Shown here: piece after piece, positions 34,309 through 42,394 of the stretch
Layout: every line of letters starts with the position of its first letter
How positions within the stretch are numbered: the stretch's first letter is position 1
Source: Bacilli bacterium
Lineage (GTDB): Bacteria; Bacillota_I; Bacilli_A; Haloplasmatales; Haloplasmataceae
Length of the DNA: 45,571 nt
Assembly (NCBI GenBank): GCA_012516175.1
Contig: JAAYWZ010000160.1
Location: 1 to 45,571, forward strand
Direction: 5' to 3'
Program-made: the position numbers and the translations under genes
The notes under the pieces: generated by a model
The model's database searches: none
Told to the model about the DNA's origin: nothing
Seen by the model: the letters and a program-made list of their open reading frames with translations, nothing else

Positions 34309-35163
34309 TTAAATGATAAGTGCTAAATAAACTAGCATTGCTTCTTTGTAATCACGAAGATTAAATTTGGTATCACTGATAAAGCGGTCAATTTTATTAA
34401 TTAAGGTATTACGATGCATATAACATTTTTTCGCTGCTAAACTTAAGTTGAAGTTAGTATCGAAGTAAGTAGTTATGATGTTCATCATTTCTTGGTCATT
34501 AAGATAATTTTTTAACACATAAACCTTGAAGTCTTTTCTAATCTCGTCATCAATTGTGGTAAAAATACAGTTTCGTAATAAATCAATCTTGTCGATAATT
34601 AGTTTTTGCGTATTATTGAACTGTTTAAAACTATATAAATCAAACATGAAACAATGCGGTAAGTACTCATTCACTGCATATAAATCGCTCTCATAAGCGA
34701 TTATAGGGATTAAGAAGTCACTCTCAATGGATTTTAAAGTATTTTCTATTTCAATATCTTTATTATTACTAACTATGATGATATAAATATTTGACAACTT
34801 CACAAAATGGGTATTAGTCAGATACATTTCCCGTAATAATTCATCAAGTTGATTTATTGTTTCTTGTTCCTTAACATCTAAAAACTTGATAAAGTAGTAT
34901 TTTAGTTCCTTAATGTTAGCCAAAATAGTATTTCGTCCAAATAAATAGTTCACGAGATTTTTATTTTCTTGATAACCAAAATCTTCACCTAAGAGATCAT
35001 ATTGACTTAAAATCAGTTTTAACTCTTTATCAGTGAGATGCGCTTTTTCAATGCCAAAAATACTATATTCTTTGTCAAGAAAATAGTAATATTTCTCAAA
35101 ATCATAATTGTTACTGGGTTCGATATAAGCGGGACCATAAATTGATTTTAAAATTTCTCTCAT
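34309..35163 (-). CDS. PucR/CdaR-type transcriptional regulator
   Basis: 284 residues. The C-terminal segment FNLSLAAKKCYMHRNTLINKIDRFISDTKFNLRDYKEAMLVYLAL (about 234-280) is the PucR-type helix-turn-helix, found in regulators of purine, sugar-acid and amino acid catabolism. The N-terminal 220 residues are divergent and probably sense a ligand; I recognise no domain there. AAGGTG precedes the ATG. It lies 115 bases upstream of the sugar ABC ATPase gene on the same strand; whether it controls that gene is an inference. Confidence 0.78.
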   Translation of the reverse strand: MREILKSIYGPAYIEPSNNYDFEKYYYFLDKEYSIFGIEKAHLTDKELKLILSQYDLLGEDFGYQENKNLVNYLFGRNTILANIKELKYYFIKFLDVKEQETINQLDELLREMYLTNTHFVKLSNIYIIIVSNNKDIEIENTLKSIESDFLIPIIAYESDLYAVNEYLPHCFMFDLYSFKQFNNTQKLIIDKIDLLRNCIFTTIDDEIRKDFKVYVLKNYLNDQEMMNIITTYFDTNFNLSLAAKKCYMHRNTLINKIDRFISDTKFNLRDYKEAMLVYLALII

Positions 35164-35250
35164 AAACTACACCTTCATAATAAGCGATATTTGAAGAATT
35201 CAATATTAATATTACTAGAATAGCATATTTTTTAACTTGGAGGAATTTAG

Positions 35251-35547
35251 ATGTATCGTGACATTGAAATTAACGACTTGAAAGATAAATTATCAAATAT
35301 AAAAATTATTGACATACGTGACCGGTCTGATTATAAGAAAGGTCATCTACCAGGAGCCATAAATGTTCCGTTAGATAAACTCATCATGGATGAGAAAAAA
35401 TATCTAACAATAGATGAAGTATATTATATCGTCTGTAAATACGGTAAACAAAGTGAATTATTGTGTGAATATTTGTCTTCCCTTGGTTACCTTGTCGTTA
35501 ATTGCATTGGTGGTATGGAAGCGTGGAAAGGGGAATTAGTAAAATAG
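35251..35547 (+). CDS. Rhodanese-like sulfurtransferase domain protein
   Basis: 98 residues forming one rhodanese domain: IIDIRDRSDYKKGHLPGAINVPLDKL, then the active-site loop VCKYGKQS (about 67-74) with the persulfide-forming Cys, and GGMEAWKGEL at the end. The usual loop has Arg where Gln is found here. It may carry sulfur for thiolation or detoxification. GGAGG precedes the ATG at 35251. It is divergent from the PucR-type regulator and convergent with nadK. Confidence 0.9.
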   Translation: MYRDIEINDLKDKLSNIKIIDIRDRSDYKKGHLPGAINVPLDKLIMDEKKYLTIDEVYYIVCKYGKQSELLCEYLSSLGYLVVNCIGGMEAWKGELVK

Positions 35548-35569
35548 CTTTCTATAAGAAAGCTATTTT
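35541..35569. terminator. Bidirectional terminator, rhodanese gene / nadK
   Basis: Stem AAAATAGCTTTC / GAAAGCTATTTT. The stop codons of both convergent genes (35545-35547 and 35569-35571) lie in it or at its edge. Confidence 0.8.
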
Positions 35570-36363
35570 TACTTATTTTCAACTAAGAATGATTTCTTAA
35601 CTCTTTTCCAAAAATCATTATTATTATAATGACGAAATCGTACTACTTGATCAGATAATTGAAATTTGATTAACTCATAATTCTTTAAAGTAATATTACG
35701 ATGATCGATTGTGAAAATGATTTCACTCACATGCGTAGGTTTTAAGGTAAGGTTATGTTCTTTGGGAAAAATCATCGGTGACGATATTGTACGATATACA
35801 TTACTATTAATTGAGGCAATTTCTGTTAACTGAAAAGCCTGAATATTAGGATGAATTAGAGCTCCTCCTAAAGACTTATTAAAAGCACTTGAACCTGTAG
35901 GAGTACTAATACATAAACCTGTACCTTGGAATGACTCAAAATACTCATCATTAATATAAACATCTAGGTGTTGCGTTCGATAAGGGTTTATTAAAGTAAA
36001 TTCATTTAAAGCGAGATAATATTCTTGATGGTCTTCGTAAGAGATTGTTGCACTTAATAAAGGAAACGATACATCATGATATTTATTGCTTTTAACATTT
36101 TGAATGAAAGTATCTAAATCATCATAGATATAGTCAGCATAAAAACCTAGTTTTCCTGTATGAATACCTACAAATACAACCTGATCCAAACGATCAAGAT
36201 AATTATGAACCGCTGAAAGAACTGTCCCATCACCACCAACGGTGATTACTACTTCTGGATTTTTATCATCACGAAAGAGTTCAATTTGAGCTAATCTTTC
36301 ATCAAGCGAGCGCTCAACTTCACTTGATAGAGGGTCACCTCTTGAAACAATTGTGTAGCGCAT
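35569..36363 (-). CDS. nadK: NAD kinase
   Basis: It phosphorylates NAD to NADP. 264 residues with the GGDGTVLSAVHNYL motif (about 43-56), VGIHTGKLGFYADY, and STPTGSSAFNKSLGGALIHP (about 154-173), typical of the Gram-positive PpnK group. It lies 8 bases after relQ, as in B. subtilis, probably co-transcribed, linking NADP supply and stringent signalling. Confidence 0.96.
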   Translation of the reverse strand: MRYTIVSRGDPLSSEVERSLDERLAQIELFRDDKNPEVVITVGGDGTVLSAVHNYLDRLDQVVFVGIHTGKLGFYADYIYDDLDTFIQNVKSNKYHDVSFPLLSATISYEDHQEYYLALNEFTLINPYRTQHLDVYINDEYFESFQGTGLCISTPTGSSAFNKSLGGALIHPNIQAFQLTEIASINSNVYRTISSPMIFPKEHNLTLKPTHVSEIIFTIDHRNITLKNYELIKFQLSDQVVRFRHYNNNDFWKRVKKSFLVENK

Positions 36364-36371
36364 ATCATCAC

Positions 36372-37028
36372 CTACTGCATATCATGATAACTAATTAATT
36401 GATTTGACCGACGTAAGATGAATTGACGTTGCGCTTCTCTTATTTCGTTTCTAATCTTGGATAACTGTTCATCTAGACTATGAGCTGCTTCGGCAGCTTT
36501 TACTAGTTTTTCTTTAATATCAATGGGTATTTGATTTTCGTATTTATAATTTAATGAATGTTCAACTGTTGCCCAAACATTCATTGTCATCGTCCGAATT
36601 TGCATTTCAAATAATACTTTTTGAGGACCTTCAATTGTCTCTAAACGATAATAAGCATGAATATGGTAGGACCGATAACCACTTTCTTTGGGATTTGCGA
36701 TATAATCTCTTTCATAAATAACTTCTATATCACTACGTTTCTTAATTAAATTAACTACTGTATATATATCTTCCACAAACTGACATGTTATCCTTACACC
36801 AGCGATATCATGCATCTTATCTTTGATTTCTTCTGGTTTTAGCTCCATGCGACGTGATTTATCAAGAATACTATTAATTGTCTTCACACGTACTTGCACG
36901 GATTCGATGGGTGAGTGGAGGTTCTTCAATAGATATTGAGTTCTTATCCCCTCTAGTTTTAGTTTTAATTCTTGAACCGTTAATTCATAAGGTTGAAGAA
37001 ATTCATCCCAATTATTGATATAAACCAT
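36372..37028 (-). CDS. relQ: Small alarmone synthetase RelQ (GTP pyrophosphokinase)
   Basis: It makes (p)ppGpp from GTP or GDP and ATP. The 218 residues consist of a single synthetase domain with no hydrolase: KDKMHDIAGVRITCQFVEDIYTVV, ESGYRSYHIHAYY, FEMQIRTMTMNVWATVEHSLNYKY, then a helical C-terminal tail that forms tetramers in the family. It begins the relQ-nadK unit; the CYTH gene is divergent 140 bases away, preserving the B. subtilis yjbK/relQ/nadK neighbourhood. Confidence 0.95.
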   Translation of the reverse strand: MVYINNWDEFLQPYELTVQELKLKLEGIRTQYLLKNLHSPIESVQVRVKTINSILDKSRRMELKPEEIKDKMHDIAGVRITCQFVEDIYTVVNLIKKRSDIEVIYERDYIANPKESGYRSYHIHAYYRLETIEGPQKVLFEMQIRTMTMNVWATVEHSLNYKYENQIPIDIKEKLVKAAEAAHSLDEQLSKIRNEIREAQRQFILRRSNQLISYHDMQ

Positions 37029-37167
37029 AATTCACCGTTTAAACGGGCTCACCATCCTTACTCTATATAAATTATTTCCCCACTCCTATATTTTACCATA
37101 AATCATTGATTAATTTGAAATTTTTTTATAAAATTGTAGTAATTACAAATATCTTGTGGTGAAAAAA

Positions 37168-37749
37168 ATGACTACTCATCTTGAAATTGAATTTAAAACC
37201 CTACTAACAAACACAGAGTATGAACTAATTAGAAGTTACTTTTCTTTGCAGAATACTAGTCCTATTAAACAAACCAATATTTACTTTGACACAGAAGATT
37301 GGTTTCTTAAAAACAAACATATCGTCCTTAGAGTACGTATAAAAGAAGAAATGTTTGAGCTAACCCTAAAAATTAAGAGTCCAAAAGGTAATATCGAAAT
37401 AAATGAACCGATAACTAAAGAGGTCTATTATGATATAGTCAATAAACATATCTTACCAGATGGTGTTATTAAATTGACCTTAAAGGAACTAAAAATAGAT
37501 TTTGCTTCTGTAAAAGCAGAGTTAACTACATACCGGTATGAGTTAGAATATAAAAATTGTTTAATAGCCTTAGATAAGTCTTACTATTATGATCAATTCG
37601 ATTACGAACTTGAATTGGAAGCTCCTGATTATGATTATGGACTTACCATCTTTAATGAATTATTAGAAAAGTTTAACCTAACTCTAAGAAAAGCCAAGCC
37701 TAAGGCAGTAAGAGCCATAGAATACAACCAACAAAAAAACCCAAGGTAA
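37168..37749 (+). CDS. yjbK: CYTH domain protein (YjbK-like)
   Basis: 193 residues with the CYTH N-terminal signature HLEIEFKTLL (ExExK) and later charged strands (ELTLKIKSPKGNIEINEPI, YYYDQFDYELELEAPDY) that line a triphosphate tunnel. Family members hydrolyse inorganic or thiamine triphosphate. The ATG at 37168 is preferred over GTG codons at 37156 and 37159, which belong to the ribosome site. It is divergent from relQ and convergent with spx. The gene symbol is by similarity and context. Confidence 0.85.
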   Translation: MTTHLEIEFKTLLTNTEYELIRSYFSLQNTSPIKQTNIYFDTEDWFLKNKHIVLRVRIKEEMFELTLKIKSPKGNIEINEPITKEVYYDIVNKHILPDGVIKLTLKELKIDFASVKAELTTYRYELEYKNCLIALDKSYYYDQFDYELELEAPDYDYGLTIFNELLEKFNLTLRKAKPKAVRAIEYNQQKNPR

Positions 37750-37758
37750 ACTTGGGTT
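37733..37758 (-). terminator. Terminator of spx, overlapping the end of the CYTH gene
   Basis: Stem AACCCAAG / CTTGGGTT, with seven Ts on the minus strand. The CYTH gene stop codon lies in the loop. Confidence 0.75.
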
Positions 37759-37764
37759 ATCTAG

Positions 37765-38217
37765 CTAAATATTGATTCTAATAGCCTCTTTTAAAGCTTC
37801 TAAGTAGTTACATTGTTTGCTTTCTCTCTTGCAGATATCACCATCGCACATCAATTCTTCTCTAATCTTACGTGGTAAGAAAGTGCGGATTTCTTCATCA
37901 TTATAGCCTACTTGTAGTCTTTTTTCATCAATGATAATAGGTCTTCTTAAGATGCTAGGGTTCTCAATGATGAAATCCAATAATTCATGCATTTTCATGC
38001 TGTTGATATCGATTTTATTCTCACTGATAATCTTTGAACGGGTTGAGATAATGTCTTCAAATCCGTTTTCGGTTTTATCGAGAATTCTGATGATGTCAGT
38101 TTTTGTCAATTTCGTATTAAAAAGATTTACTTCTTGATAATCTATCTTATATTCTTCGAACCACTTCTTGGCTTTACGGCATGATGCACAACTAGGTGTA
38201 GTGTAAATCGTAATCAT
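37765..38217 (-). CDS. spx: Redox regulator Spx, with a cysteine-bearing tail
   Basis: A 150-residue ArsC-like protein that binds the RNA polymerase alpha subunit and reprograms transcription under thiol stress. The redox switch is Cys10/Cys13 in TTPSCASCRKAKKW. The core ISTRSKII, ILRRPIIIDEKRLQVGYNDEEIRTFLPRKIR matches Spx closely. The B. subtilis protein has 131 residues. Here the last 30 residues differ and add Cys124, Cys129 and Cys136 (MCDGDICKRESKQCNYL), possibly a second redox or metal site. The promoter has an extended -10 at 38297-38302. trpS lies divergently upstream. Confidence 0.93.
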   Translation of the reverse strand: MITIYTTPSCASCRKAKKWFEEYKIDYQEVNLFNTKLTKTDIIRILDKTENGFEDIISTRSKIISENKIDINSMKMHELLDFIIENPSILRRPIIIDEKRLQVGYNDEEIRTFLPRKIREELMCDGDICKRESKQCNYLEALKEAIRINI

Positions 38218-38296
38218 AGTATCCCTCCCTTTAAATAAAGTAAAATGAAAAAATATAATCTATGTTAAGCGCGAATATTGTCGTTATGTCAAGGTT

Positions 38297-38305
38297 ATTA
38301 TATCA
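38297..38305 (-). promoter_or_regulatory. Extended -10 promoter of spx
   Basis: TGATATAAT on the minus strand is an extended -10 element about 80 bases before the ATG; the -35 is poor. Confidence 0.45.
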
Positions 38306-38358
38306 TACAATATATAAGAATTCTACAATTTTCTTGATACAATTAGAAAAAACGTTTT

Positions 38359-38382
38359 CAGTACAAAAATCAGTACAAAAAT
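38359..38382. repeat. Tandem 12-bp repeat overlapping the trpS -35 region
   Basis: CAGTACAAAAAT occurs twice with no spacer (38359-38370, 38371-38382). The second copy covers the -35 position of the trpS promoter. Confidence 0.7.
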
Positions 38383-38402
38383 CCTAAAAATAGTGTTATA
38401 AT
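38374..38402 (+). promoter_or_regulatory. Promoter of trpS
   Basis: An extended -10 TGTTATAAT (TATAAT 38397-38402) with a poor -35 (TACAAA) 17 bases upstream. The leader before the ATG at 38435 is short and has no T-box, unlike thrS. Confidence 0.5.
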
Positions 38403-38434
38403 TAAACATACCATATAAATACGAGGTGTGCAAA

Positions 38435-39421
38435 ATGAAGCGGATATTTTCAGGAGTAAAACCTAGCGGTGATTTAACCTTAGGAAATTACATTGGTGCA
38501 ATTTCTAACTTTACTAAACTCCAACATGATTATGACTGCTTATTCTGTGTCGTTGATCTCCACGCAATTACTGTTCCACAAGATCGACAAGAGCTAAAAA
38601 AACGAGTTAAAGACATCGCAGCCCTCTATATTGCTTGTGGCATTGATCCTAATAAGACACACATTTTTGTTCAATCAGAAGTACCCAGTCATACGCAACT
38701 AGCATGGATATTAGAATGCCATACTTACATTGGTGAACTAAACCGCATGACACAATTTAAGGATAAAGCCCAAAAACTAGGTACTGATGGATTATCTAGT
38801 GGCTTATATACCTATCCTGTGCTTATGGCAGCAGATATCTTACTATATGATGCTGACTTAGTACCTGTAGGAGAAGATCAAAAGCAACATGTAGAAATAA
38901 CAAGAGATATTGCGATTCGTTTTAATAATCGTTATGGTGAGACCTTTGTTGTACCAGAACATTTTATTCCTAAAGTAGGTGCCCGCATCATGGACTTACA
39001 AGAACCCACTAAGAAAATGAGTAAAAGTGAAAACGATAAAGGATGTATTCTATTGTTAGACGAACCTAGTATAATCCGTAAGAAGATAATGTCAGCGGTA
39101 ACTGATAGTGAGACTCAAATTTATTATGATCCGCAAAAGAAACCAGGTATTAGTAACCTAATTAGTATTTATGCGATTATCACTAATAAGACAATTGATG
39201 AAGTAGTTGAAGAGTTTAAAGATGCTAATTATGGTACTTTTAAGAAGGCACTCGCAGACAAACTAATTGAACGAATCCTACCAATTCAAGAACGTTTTAA
39301 AGATATTCGTAATTCGAAAGAATTAGATGATATCTTAGATGCTGGTAGAGATTATGCGATGCATTTAGCAACAAGAAAAATTAATAAAGTCATGAAGAAA
39401 GTTGGCTTAGGTAGACATTAG
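38435..39421 (+). CDS. trpS: Tryptophanyl-tRNA synthetase
   Basis: A class Ic synthetase that charges tRNA-Trp. 328 residues with the HIGH-type motif GDLTLGNYIGAI near the N-terminus and the KMSKS loop as KKMSKS (about 192-197). PVGEDQKQHVEITRDIA binds tryptophan and ATP. The ATG at 38435 is chosen because GAGGTG lies about seven bases upstream; a GTG at 38426 belongs to that site. It is convergent with the opp/DUF3899 operon and lies next to spx, as in B. subtilis. Confidence 0.97.
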   Translation: MKRIFSGVKPSGDLTLGNYIGAISNFTKLQHDYDCLFCVVDLHAITVPQDRQELKKRVKDIAALYIACGIDPNKTHIFVQSEVPSHTQLAWILECHTYIGELNRMTQFKDKAQKLGTDGLSSGLYTYPVLMAADILLYDADLVPVGEDQKQHVEITRDIAIRFNNRYGETFVVPEHFIPKVGARIMDLQEPTKKMSKSENDKGCILLLDEPSIIRKKIMSAVTDSETQIYYDPQKKPGISNLISIYAIITNKTIDEVVEEFKDANYGTFKKALADKLIERILPIQERFKDIRNSKELDDILDAGRDYAMHLATRKINKVMKKVGLGRH

Positions 39422-39442
39422 ACCTCATTTGAGGTCTTTTTT
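39421..39442 (+). terminator. Terminator of trpS
   Basis: Stem GACCTC / GAGGTC with loop ATTT and six Ts, immediately at the stop codon. Confidence 0.85.
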
Positions 39443-39451
39443 ATAAGTAAA

Positions 39452-39485
39452 AATGGCTAATATCAAGCGGTTGATATTAGCCATT
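39452..39485 (-). terminator. Terminator of the opp operon
   Basis: A 15-bp stem (AATGGCTAATATCAA / TTGATATTAGCCATT) with TTTTT on the minus strand, after the last gene. Confidence 0.85.
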
Positions 39486-39502
39486 ATTTTTATTCTAAAG
39501 TT

Positions 39503-39868
39503 TTATTCAACACCTTGTAGGACCATATAAGCTAGAATTAGTGAAATTCCTAGATAGATAATACTCATCACAAAGATGGGAAGTGCATAAGGCGTTACTT
39601 TATCTTTTTCCTTTTCAGCATAATAATCATAATAAGTCTTATATGGGAAATTCTTTCTTTGAAATACTTGCTTAACACTATAAGTGAAAATCAAGAATAC
39701 TCTAGGTGCATTAGTAATTAACATTAGCCCAATAAAGAACATTATTATTCCGACAACAAATATCGCATTAGAGATTGCTTCTTTCGTAAATTTGAACTCG
39801 AAGATAAAGTAATGCGCAAGAAAGATGAGTATTAAGCTAGCTATAATTGTTTTGATAAATTGTTTCAC
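39503..39868 (-). CDS. DUF3899 small membrane protein
   Basis: 121 residues with three membrane helices (about 6-24, 35-53, 97-117) and a basic/aromatic cytoplasmic loop (KQVFQRKNFPYKTYYDYYAEKEK). It matches the DUF3899 pattern, often found beside oligopeptide transporter genes. Its start overlaps the stop of oppF by one base, so it is translated with the operon and may be an accessory of the transporter. The function is unknown. Confidence 0.78.
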   Translation of the reverse strand: MKQFIKTIIASLILIFLAHYFIFEFKFTKEAISNAIFVVGIIMFFIGLMLITNAPRVFLIFTYSVKQVFQRKNFPYKTYYDYYAEKEKDKVTPYALPIFVMSIIYLGISLILAYMVLQGVE

Positions 39869-40968
39869 TAATCTTTCAACTCTTTCTGATATCTAGCAAA
39901 CTCTTCATCATTCGCATAAACGAAGTGACCAGGTTTAATCTCTCTTAATGAAGGTTTATCAAAGCGATAATCATGTACGGACGGATTATATGGAATACGC
40001 TTACGTTTCCGTTCATAGAGAGGGTCTGGTAATGGTACAGCTGATAATAATGAACGAGTATATGGGTGAAGTGGATTGTCAAACAATTCGTTCTTATCAG
40101 CCATTTCTACGATTTTACCATAATACATTACCGCAATCCGATCACTGAAATATTTAACAACAGATAAGTCGTGAGCGATAAAGAGAATAGTAATACCAAA
40201 TTCATCTCTTAAGTCATTTAATAAGTTAATGACTTGGGCTTGAATCGAAACGTCTAAAGCACTTACTGGTTCATCAGCAATGATGAATTCTGGTGATGGA
40301 GCTAATGCCCGTGCTACCCCAATTCTTTGACGTTGTCCACCACTAAACTCGTGTGGATAACGGCTAGCATGCTCAGGTAGTAACCCTACTGTGTATAACA
40401 TTTCGTTAACCCGTTTAGTGATGACTTCATCATTCTTTTCGCCAGCAATCCTAAGACCTTCAGCAATAATTTCCTTAACAACCATCCGAGGGTTCAAACT
40501 GGCTACAGGGTCTTGGAAGATCATTTGCATTTTCTTCATTAATTCGCGGTCTTCTTTTTCTGTATCAATTTTACGTTGCTCTATTTCTTTTTTAAGTTCC
40601 GCAATTCGTTTTGCACTATCTTCCTTTAATTTTGCCTTCTCAGTTTCATCTGTTAGGGAACGTAATTTTTCACTAGTTTCTTTTTTAATCCGTTTGATTT
40701 CTTCTTTTAGAGAAAGCGAACCAGCTGCTATTCTTCTACCTAAGAAATAGACTTCACCATCGGTTGGTTCATATAACTTAATGATGGTACGTCCAGTTGT
40801 GGTTTTACCACAACCGGATTCCCCTACTAGACTGAATACTTCACCACGATAGATATCAAAACTTACATCATCTACAGCTTTTACGACTAATTTGTTGCGT
40901 CCAATACCCGTTTTAAAGTATTGTTTCAAGCCGCGTACACTTAAGATTGGTTGTTCATTCTTATTCAT
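39868..40968 (-). CDS. oppF: Oligopeptide ABC transporter ATP-binding protein OppF
   Basis: 366 residues. Walker [14 protein letters not shown] (about 48-60), Q-loop [12 protein letters not shown], signature [15 protein letters not shown], Walker [13 protein letters not shown], and the C-terminal oligopeptide motif ([16 protein letters not shown]). Residues about 82-146 are a Lys/Glu-rich insertion ([18 protein letters not shown]...) predicted to be coiled coil, between Walker A and the Q-loop, which ordinary OppF lacks. It overlaps oppD by 8 bases. Confidence 0.95.
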   Translation of the reverse strand: MNKNEQPILSVRGLKQYFKTGIGRNKLVVKAVDDVSFDIYRGEVFSLVGESGCGKTTTGRTIIKLYEPTDGEVYFLGRRIAAGSLSLKEEIKRIKKETSEKLRSLTDETEKAKLKEDSAKRIAELKKEIEQRKIDTEKEDRELMKKMQMIFQDPVASLNPRMVVKEIIAEGLRIAGEKNDEVITKRVNEMLYTVGLLPEHASRYPHEFSGGQRQRIGVARALAPSPEFIIADEPVSALDVSIQAQVINLLNDLRDEFGITILFIAHDLSVVKYFSDRIAVMYYGKIVEMADKNELFDNPLHPYTRSLLSAVPLPDPLYERKRKRIPYNPSVHDYRFDKPSLREIKPGHFVYANDEEFARYQKELKD

Positions 40969-42394
40969 TTGTATTCACCCCTCCGAGTACATGTTTATTC
41001 CGCATGTTCGCAATCCGTTTTTTGAGGATTTCTGGCATCTCGATTTTTGGTGCATCGGGATGTAACAACCATGTCGCGGCATAGTGTGTATCACTAACTT
41101 TGAAGAATGGTGGTTCTAATTCAAAGTCAATCTTCATCGCATATTTGTTACGTTCCGCAAAAGCATCACCTTTTGGTGGGAATAACATGTTTGGTGGTGT
41201 ACCAGGGATATAAGCTAGACGATCCTTAGAATCAAGGTCGGGCATGGATGATAGGAGTGCCCAAGTATAAGGATGACGAGGATCGTAGAAGATTTCTTCA
41301 ACAGTACCGATTTCCACAATTTTACCAGCATACATTACCGCAACGCGGTCGGCCATATTAGCAACAACGCCTAAGTCATGGGTAATGAAGATTACTGATA
41401 AGTTGCGTTCAGCTTTAATCTTGTTAATTAATTCTAGGATTTGCGCTTGAATTGTTACGTCAAGAGCTGTAGTAGGTTCGTCACAAATTAAGATATCAGG
41501 GTCAAGAGTTAACGCTATCGCGATAACGATTCTTTGACGCATCCCGCCAGAGAATTGGAATGGATATTGTCTATATCGCTTTTCTGGTTCGGGGATACCT
41601 ACTTCTCGCATTACTTTTAGTGCCCGTTCCTTTGCTTCCTTCTTCGTTACACATTTGTAGCGACGAAGTTGCTCTTTGCGATCTTTAATCGCTTCACGTG
41701 GAGCACCTTGTTCTTTTAATGCTTGAATATCAGCTTTAGCCTTGGCTTTTTCATTTTTCCAATCTTCATTAATCTTTTTCTTTGCGATAGGAATTTGTTT
41801 GTTTAACTCAGCTTTTGCTTCTTTAATACGTTTATTAATATCAACAAGTTGTTTCTTTAATTCAACCTTTAATGCTTCAATTTCTTCTTTTTTGCCTTCT
41901 TTCTTTAAGTCGACCTTCTTAATCTTATATCTATTGATTAAGTCTTTCTTTTCTTGAATGGTATTTACATACTTCATGCGTGGTTCATGTACCATTGCTT
42001 TTAAACGGTTCTTTAAGTGTTTCCCGTTAATTAGCATCGCTTCGGTAATTTGCCTACCGATTCTCATGATAGGATTTAAACTTGATAAGGGGTCTTGGAA
42101 AATCATCCCAATTTTCTTACCACGAATTAGGTGGAAGTTTTCTTCACTAATCTTAGTAAGGTCTTGGTTTTCATAAATGATTTTACCTTTTTCAATAATC
42201 GCATTACCTTCAAGAATCCCCATGATGGCTTTACTAGAAACGGATTTACCACTTCCAGATTCACCAACGATTGCTAGGGTTTCACCTTCGTAAAGGTCGA
42301 AATTAATACCACGTACAGCACGAACATATCCTTGATAAGTACGGAATGAAATTGCTAAATCACGTACTGAGAGTTTTACACGTTGATTGCTCAT
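40961..42394 (-). CDS. oppD: Oligopeptide ABC transporter ATP-binding protein OppD
   Basis: 477 residues, about 120 more than usual. Walker [15 protein letters not shown]-loop [16 protein letters not shown] (about 99-114), signature [15 protein letters not shown] (about 281-295), Walker [13 protein letters not shown], and the C-terminal [16 protein letters not shown]. Between the Q-loop and the signature, residues 130-250 form a strongly charged segment ([20 protein letters not shown]...[14 protein letters not shown]) likely to be a coiled coil. It overlaps oppC by one base. Confidence 0.95.
   Translation of the reverse strand: MSNQRVKLSVRDLAISFRTYQGYVRAVRGINFDLYEGETLAIVGESGSGKSVSSKAIMGILEGNAIIEKGKIIYENQDLTKISEENFHLIRGKKIGMIFQDPLSSLNPIMRIGRQITEAMLINGKHLKNRLKAMVHEPRMKYVNTIQEKKDLINRYKIKKVDLKKEGKKEEIEALKVELKKQLVDINKRIKEAKAELNKQIPIAKKKINEDWKNEKAKAKADIQALKEQGAPREAIKDRKEQLRRYKCVTKKEAKERALKVMREVGIPEPEKRYRQYPFQFSGGMRQRIVIAIALTLDPDILICDEPTTALDVTIQAQILELINKIKAERNLSVIFITHDLGVVANMADRVAVMYAGKIVEIGTVEEIFYDPRHPYTWALLSSMPDLDSKDRLAYIPGTPPNMLFPPKGDAFAERNKYAMKIDFELEPPFFKVSDTHYAATWLLHPDAPKIEMPEILKKRIANMRNKHVLGGVNTNE

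Noticed and set aside
41742-42176. Plus-strand frames opposite the OppD insertion
   Set aside because: Phe/Ser-rich translations are the antisense of Lys/Glu-rich coiled coil; not genes.
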